Source: Anticarsia gemmatalis (lineage: Eukaryota > Arthropoda > Insecta > Lepidoptera > Erebidae). Taken from it: DNA of 64,000 nucleotides. Under the pieces are notes generated by a model. The model was not told the origin of the DNA, searched no databases, and was given only the letters and a program-made list of their open reading frames with translations. The position numbers and the translations under genes were made by a program. How positions within the stretch are numbered: the first letter of the stretch is position 1; each line of letters begins with the position of its first letter. Below, piece by piece: positions 59,801 to 64,000 of the stretch. Where the stretch lies: NCBI RefSeq assembly GCF_050436995.1, contig NC_134765.1, positions 6,413,501 to 6,477,500 of the forward strand. The letters run 5' to 3'.

Positions 59801-60655
59801 AATTAAAGATAATCATCAAGGAGACCTTCACATATGACAGTGATATTTTATCTTTGATGACATACCAAACTTTACTCGATCTTATCAGATAATAAAAACA
59901 AAATGTAGTAAGTACATCAAAACTTGAAATGAGATTATTTGTTTGTAAACAATAATACACTTTCTTGTCACTGGCCACATATTATTAAAAAAATGGAATA
60001 TAGCTGTATACTTGTATGATAATAATTATTAAATTAAATTTGGAATTTGTGGTGTTCATATTTCATGAATCTTACCTGAGGAATTTCTTGAGCACACTGG
60101 CAATAGTATAGACTGAGTAATTATCCACATTGACCAGCCGGCCAGTCTGAAGAAAATGTATAAGTTTTTTCATGGCCCCTTGGTGGCCTGGCGCGCGGAA
60201 CACGTCCCGACGTAATGGAGCCTCTTTGTTCAACTTCAGGATCAGCACCTGTATACCACCATAACTTTGTAACAACACATACACGGATTCGCGGTTTCTC
60301 TACATTTAAACAGAAACTCGTGAATTTATAGCGAAGAACTGAACACTAAAATAATAAATACTTATGCCTTATACTTTTATGTTTGTTTTAATAAAAAGCC
60401 GCACTTAGAAATTTGATAGAAATTGATAAAATTCTCTGGGGCGTTGTCAAGGAACCTATTGTAAAATCAAACCGCGTCGATACTAACAAGCAGTGGTCCG
60501 GGAATATCGTCCTTGCAAACTTCATGCAGTGGAACACCAAACTTCACTTTTTCCAGCCTCCTCGGGTACGGCAGGGAGTTGGGATGCCCGCAAGACGTAA
60601 CCACATTGCTCAATGTAGCAGCTCGCCGATGCATCCTTCTAGCCCAGTTACTCAT
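38869..60655 (-). CDS. RhoGAP-domain protein, ARHGAP20/TAGAP-like
   Basis: Minus-strand exons: 60655-60488, 60248-60076, 59464-59369, 55442-55351, 51640-51537, 47578-47395, 45473-45396, 43893-43739, 42618-42496 and terminal 38994-38869; phases agree, giving 432 residues. The start has an in-frame stop just upstream. The RhoGAP domain covers about 36-210: GVPLHEVC, arginine finger Arg74 in DVFRAPG, VLKKFLRKIPGGVF (the IPG form typical of ARHGAP20/TAGAP rather than LPEPL), RLLLSLP and GVSVAPSF. Members speed GTP hydrolysis on Rho-family GTPases and so control actin. The conserved Asn of the NLAV motif is Ala182 here. After about 255 there is low-complexity sequence, a glycine-rich tract, a Ser-rich MTLEELRAINKYAE segment and a C-terminus ending RSRSLSSLVK. 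Introns total over 20 kb. No other domain was recognised; the exact fly orthologue is uncertain. Confidence 0.85.
39300..40290 (-). other. intronic/UTR DNA between the alternative last exons
   Basis: AT-rich with no coding exon seen. If the proximal last exon is used, this would hold its 3' UTR; otherwise it is intron. Confidence 0.4.
40351..40557 (-). CDS. alternative last exon of the RhoGAP gene
   Basis: A phase-0 acceptor (GGGTGGTCGCAG/GTGCAC) joins to the 42618-42496 exon and gives 68 residues starting VHERQRARMRTRSEWFLQP and ending with a hydrophobic run (LYVLVACLEFLF) before TGA. The total would be 459 residues. It has no in-phase donor to reach the 38994-38869 exon, so the two last exons look mutually exclusive. 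The block is very GC-rich and other frames are also open, so the call rests on splice phase. An AATAAA-type signal for a short form exists near 39415. Confidence 0.5.
   Translation of the reverse strand: MHERQRARMRTRSEWFLQPAASLDAARSRPGTPATPRRAACSPPAPCAAEARESTALYVLVACLEFLF
45071..45221. mobile_element. TA-ended MITE, copy 2
   Basis: Termini TATAATCGAACCACTAAGTAG (left) and CTACTAAGTTATCGGACTATA (right) are inverted copies and match the family at 23693-23909. It lies in an intron of the RhoGAP gene. Confidence 0.75.
47028..47084. repeat. small inverted repeat in RhoGAP intron
   Basis: CCACCAATAGGATTAGC and GTAATCCTATTGGGGG face each other across about 30 bases, forming a strong short hairpin. 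It may be a tiny MITE; no second copy was noticed. Confidence 0.5.
47579..51536 (-). other. RhoGAP intron, no feature recognised
   Basis: About 4 kb of AT-rich intron. I scanned for coding exons in phase with the neighbours and for inverted repeats, and found none I can support. Confidence 0.5.
51641..55350 (-). other. RhoGAP intron, no feature recognised
   Basis: About 3.7 kb, AT-rich. Open stretches such as 53707-53928 on the minus strand are short, lack splice support and resemble no family I know. Confidence 0.5.
55443..59368 (-). other. RhoGAP intron, no feature recognised
   Basis: About 3.9 kb splitting the RhoGAP domain coding sequence. No exon or named repeat is supported. Confidence 0.5.
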
Positions 60656-61531
60656 TTTGCCTGTTTATGGGACGTACGGGTTTAAGCAGGACTCTCAGAC
60701 AATTATAATGGGCACGCTCATTTTTTTATAGTTGTGTTTTGAACCATATATGTGTAAATTAAATAAATTTGAAATATTGAGAATTATTTCGGTAAAATTC
60801 GCGTTTCCCGTTCGTTCGTTTGTCTGCCGTCGCGCAGTGCACGCACAAAACACACAGATGATAAATATTTCAGGGGTCTAATGACAGTTTATAACGATTG
60901 GAACAGATAATTTATGGATTGTTCGTGGAGGATTTGTAGAGAGCTCAGATATAACCTACCTACTTTCCAAGAGTAAATATTAAATTTGTTCTTCACTAGC
61001 CATAAATACTTATTAGATTTAAAAGACTCGCTTTAAAATAACTCCTTTTATATGAAATATAATATACAAGAGCTGTTATTGTTTTATCAAGTTTTTATAT
61101 TTTCTTCCACCACCAGTTAGCTCTAGCTAGCAATTATTGTCTATGGCTGAGATCTACGTTCCATTATATTCAATTTAAAAACATAATTATATATTATGCT
61201 CAACAACCACGTTAATTTACAAATCATGCAGATATAAATGCTTCATTTACATTTAATTTTATATTTTTAGTCGTTGTACATTTTACACTTATGGCGTGTT
61301 CTTGCGGTAGAAAAAAATGAAAAGAATATTTCAATATAAGTTCTCAGAAAAGTTGAAATGTAACTCGTCAATAAAATTGCTAGTTTGACATTGACATTCA
61401 CGTGGAGTTCTTTGGACTATCGTGATCGTTTTGTTTTGAATGTTTAAATAGTATATAAATAACATTTATTTGTTTACGAAATAAAATAATTACACTTGAT
61501 AATTTACTTGAGAATAGTTCTACCTGAAAAA
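60656..61531. promoter_or_regulatory. shared upstream region of divergent RhoGAP and helicase genes
   Basis: The start codons of the two genes are 876 bases apart and point away from each other, so both promoters should lie here. A slightly GC-richer patch at about 60795-60850 (GTTTCCCGTTCGTTCG, GCCGTCGCGCAGTGC) is the best candidate for a promoter core. This is inference from layout. Confidence 0.45.
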
Positions 61532-63526
61532 ATGGCAGAATGGAATGATGATTGGGAAAGCGAGCCGGTTGCGGTAGCGCCTTCTCCGAGCGTTCCCGCG
61601 ACAAATACTCGCCAATATCGCGGAAGAACTTTTCGGGGCAGAGGATCTAGAGGAGGTTCCTACAATGATACTAACTGGAGAGAACGCGGTAATAATAGCG
61701 GCGGAGATTTTCGTCGCAACAATGATCGCGACAACCGGCGTAATTATCAACAGGAAGATTCCGGTAACAAGAAAGTCATTTATGTTCCTTCTATGAAAAT
61801 TGGACGTATAATAGGCAAGGGAGGCTCTAAGATTCGTGATCTTCAATTTGAATCTGATACTAGAATCAAGATAGGTGATACTAGCGGCAATGAGGCAGAC
61901 ATTACACTGACCGGATCGGATCAAGCGATCGCAAGGGCGGAACAGTTAATCAACGACTTAGTTGAAGATTTCAGACCGGCACCTAAAGAAACCACCGGTG
62001 GCAATGAGAACAGCGGTAGGTCGGCTGAATTTTTTAAGACCAATGATGAAGGTGTACAAGTGATTGATTGGGAAAAGCTTAATGCTTTTCATAATGACGC
62101 CCAGCAGAATCGATGGGCGAATTTGCCGGCAGTCGTCAAGGATTTTTATCAGGAGGATCCTACTGTGGCTGCTATGACTCCTGCTGAGGTAACACGTTGG
62201 CGGTTGGCCAGTAATGATATACAAGTTAAAAGGACTTTTGATGATAAACCTGGTCTCAAGCCTATACCAAATCCAGTGTTAACTTTTGAACAAGCTTTTC
62301 AACATTACCCTGAAATCTTAAGTGAGATATACAAACAAGGCTTCAAGCAGCCTTCCCCAATCCAAAGTCAAGCCTGGCCTATTTTACTAAGAGGTGAAGA
62401 TATGATTGGCATTGCTCAAACTGGTACAGGGAAAACTTTAGCTTTTCTTCTACCAGCACTTATTCATATTGAAGGACAAGTTACTCCTAGAGAGGAAAGG
62501 GAAGGTCCAACAGTTTTGATCATGGCTCCAACTAGGGAGCTTGCTTTGCAAATAGACAAGGAGGTGTCTAAATACCAGTACAAAAATATAAAGTCAGTTT
62601 GTCTTTATGGTGGTGGTGACAGGAGAGAACAGATAAAAGTGGTTTCTAAAGGTGTTGACATAGTCATTGCCACTCCTGGTCGACTGAATGATTTAGTCTT
62701 GGGTCGGCATCTTAATATCATTAACTTCTCTTATATAGTGCTTGATGAAGCAGACAGGATGTTGGACATGGGTTTTGAACCCCAGATCCGGAAGTCATTA
62801 TTTGATGTGAGGCCTGATAGGCAAACCATCATGACTTCAGCCACTTGGCCGCCTGGTGTGCGTAGACTTGCAGAATCTTACATGAAGGATCCCATACAAG
62901 TAAATGTTGGATCTCTGGACCTTGCAGCTGTGCACACTGTAACTCAAAAAATATTATTTGTTGAGGAAGCTGAGAAAGAAGCTGCATTGTGGGATTTCCT
63001 ACAAAATATGGATCCAAATGACAAAGTTATCATATTTTGTGGCAAAAAAGCTACAGCTACACACATAACTACAGAGTTGTGTCTTAAAGGTGTTGCATGC
63101 CAATCTATCCATGGTGATAGAGACCAAATTGATCGTGAGGCAGCTCTTGAAGACATGGTAGATGGGACTGTCAACATTTTAGTTGCTACTGATGTTGCTT
63201 CAAGAGGCATTGACATTAAAGATCTCACACATGTTATTAACTTGGACTTCCCAAGGCATATTGAGGAATATGTCCACAGAGTAGGTAGGACAGGTAGAGC
63301 AGGAAAAACAGGCATATCTCTTACATTTGTATCAAGAAATGATTGGAATAATGCCAGAGATCTCATCAAAATTCTCGACGAAGCCAATCAAGAGATTCCT
63401 GAAGAATTGGAACAGATGGCTACAAGGTTTGAGGCTATGAAGTTGCGTAGGGAAAAGGAAGGCGGCGGACGTGGCGGGCGTGGCGGTCGCGGCGGCCGAG
63501 GTGGCCGCGGCAGAGATAGGTGGTAA
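61532..63526 (+). CDS. KH-domain DEAD-box RNA helicase, DDX43-like, intronless
   Basis: One uninterrupted frame of 664 residues. I start at 61532 (AAAAAATGG context; protein MAEWNDDWE); an in-frame upstream extension of 12 residues begins at 61496 but looks untranslated. An Arg/Gly-rich N-terminus (about 28-75) is followed by a KH RNA-binding domain (about 80-145, GKGG loop at 95-98). The helicase core has the Q motif (about 252-280, PSPIQSQ), motif I AQTGTGKT (295-302), Ia PTRELA (333-338), TPGR (381-384), DEAD (405-408), SAT (436-438), V ATDVASRGID (552-561) and VI HRVGRTGRAG (582-591). The C-terminus is an RGG repeat tract. The KH plus DEAD order is that of DDX43/DDX53; ATP-dependent RNA unwinding is expected, often germline-associated. 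The lack of introns is odd for this family and may mean an old retrocopy. Confidence 0.95.
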   Translation: MAEWNDDWESEPVAVAPSPSVPATNTRQYRGRTFRGRGSRGGSYNDTNWRERGNNSGGDFRRNNDRDNRRNYQQEDSGNKKVIYVPSMKIGRIIGKGGSKIRDLQFESDTRIKIGDTSGNEADITLTGSDQAIARAEQLINDLVEDFRPAPKETTGGNENSGRSAEFFKTNDEGVQVIDWEKLNAFHNDAQQNRWANLPAVVKDFYQEDPTVAAMTPAEVTRWRLASNDIQVKRTFDDKPGLKPIPNPVLTFEQAFQHYPEILSEIYKQGFKQPSPIQSQAWPILLRGEDMIGIAQTGTGKTLAFLLPALIHIEGQVTPREEREGPTVLIMAPTRELALQIDKEVSKYQYKNIKSVCLYGGGDRREQIKVVSKGVDIVIATPGRLNDLVLGRHLNIINFSYIVLDEADRMLDMGFEPQIRKSLFDVRPDRQTIMTSATWPPGVRRLAESYMKDPIQVNVGSLDLAAVHTVTQKILFVEEAEKEAALWDFLQNMDPNDKVIIFCGKKATATHITTELCLKGVACQSIHGDRDQIDREAALEDMVDGTVNILVATDVASRGIDIKDLTHVINLDFPRHIEEYVHRVGRTGRAGKTGISLTFVSRNDWNNARDLIKILDEANQEIPEELEQMATRFEAMKLRREKEGGGRGGRGGRGGRGGRGRDRW

Positions 63527-64000
63527 ATGAGATCTGATCTCTGTTAACCATTTTCTCATTATTACTATTTTCATATCTCTGTGTATTTTTGTCTGTGTAC
63601 TTAGTGCAGGGCACTATTTAAAAAAAATGTAGGAACATAGAAGTTTGATTGTTAAGAAAAATAGAATTAAGTTTGACTTTTTGCTGTGATAGAAATAAAA
63701 AATACGTTCCACTATCGAAGCCCAGTTCTACATATAGATGTAGTAACTATTTTGTCTTTTATATGTTAGTTATAGCTAAGCTGCAGTATTTATTGTGTAA
63801 TTTAGGCATGATTTGTAAGCCACCGAAAGTATTATAAACAGACATTGTTATGTCTATTTTTTCAACTCATTACATCTTCGTATTTAATCAATTTGTGATT
63901 TTTATTTCTCACCCAACCTATTGAAACACTAACAGTCAGGCATAAATATCAAATAAAAAGAGCATATTTTTCGATAGCATGTATTTCAAGTTTCACATTT
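63527..64000 (+). other. 3' UTR and flank of the helicase gene
   Basis: AT-rich, with AATAAA at 63694-63699 and again at 63952-63957 as candidate poly(A) signals. Nothing coding is supported to the window edge. Confidence 0.5.

Noticed and set aside
1..64000. CRISPR arrays, bacterial operons, phage or plasmid features
   Set aside because: None seen; gene structure, introns and repeats are those of an insect nuclear genome.

Overview
The window reads as nuclear DNA of a moth or butterfly (Lepidoptera). Evidence: AT-rich non-coding sequence, short GT-AG introns, six protein genes with insect-type content, and many dispersed elements of kinds common in lepidopteran genomes (tRNA-derived SINEs, Helitron-like TC...CTAG elements, small TA-flanked and 8-bp-flanked inverted-repeat elements). 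I cannot name the species from the sequence alone.

Layout. 1-7.1 kb: no complete gene; decayed repeats, a few orphan open stretches and a CpG-rich patch. 7.15-12.83 kb (+): an eight-exon secreted CLIP-domain trypsin-like protease with two Helitron-like insertions in its introns. 12.83-16.29 kb: intergenic, with a 1.18-kb inverted-repeat element. 16.29-23.57 kb (-): an eight-exon PLP-dependent decarboxylase of the cysteine-sulfinate/aspartate decarboxylase group, whose introns are packed with DNA transposon relics including a 730-bp foldback element with an 8-bp target duplication. 25.76-31.66 kb (+): a four-exon soluble (type 10) adenylyl cyclase, 1,807 residues, with one GC-AG intron. 32.06-34.82 kb (+): an eight-exon guanine deaminase with all catalytic residues. 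About 35.4-60.66 kb (-): a long-intron RhoGAP gene resembling ARHGAP20/TAGAP, apparently with two alternative last exons in GC-rich islands. 61.53-63.53 kb (+): an intronless DDX43-like KH-DEAD-box RNA helicase, divergent from the RhoGAP gene across about 0.9 kb.

I rebuilt all exon chains by hand from splice sites and reading phase, and each gene's reading frame closes. The genes do not form one pathway: a secreted protease cascade member, a decarboxylase, a bicarbonate/calcium-type cyclase, a purine salvage enzyme, a small-GTPase regulator and an RNA helicase simply neighbour one another. I found no bacterial-style defence system, CRISPR array or clearly new multi-gene system. The most unusual items are the structured transposable elements (three with target-site duplications readable by eye), the GC-AG intron, the alternative RhoGAP C-termini with a replaced catalytic-region Asn, and the intronless helicase.
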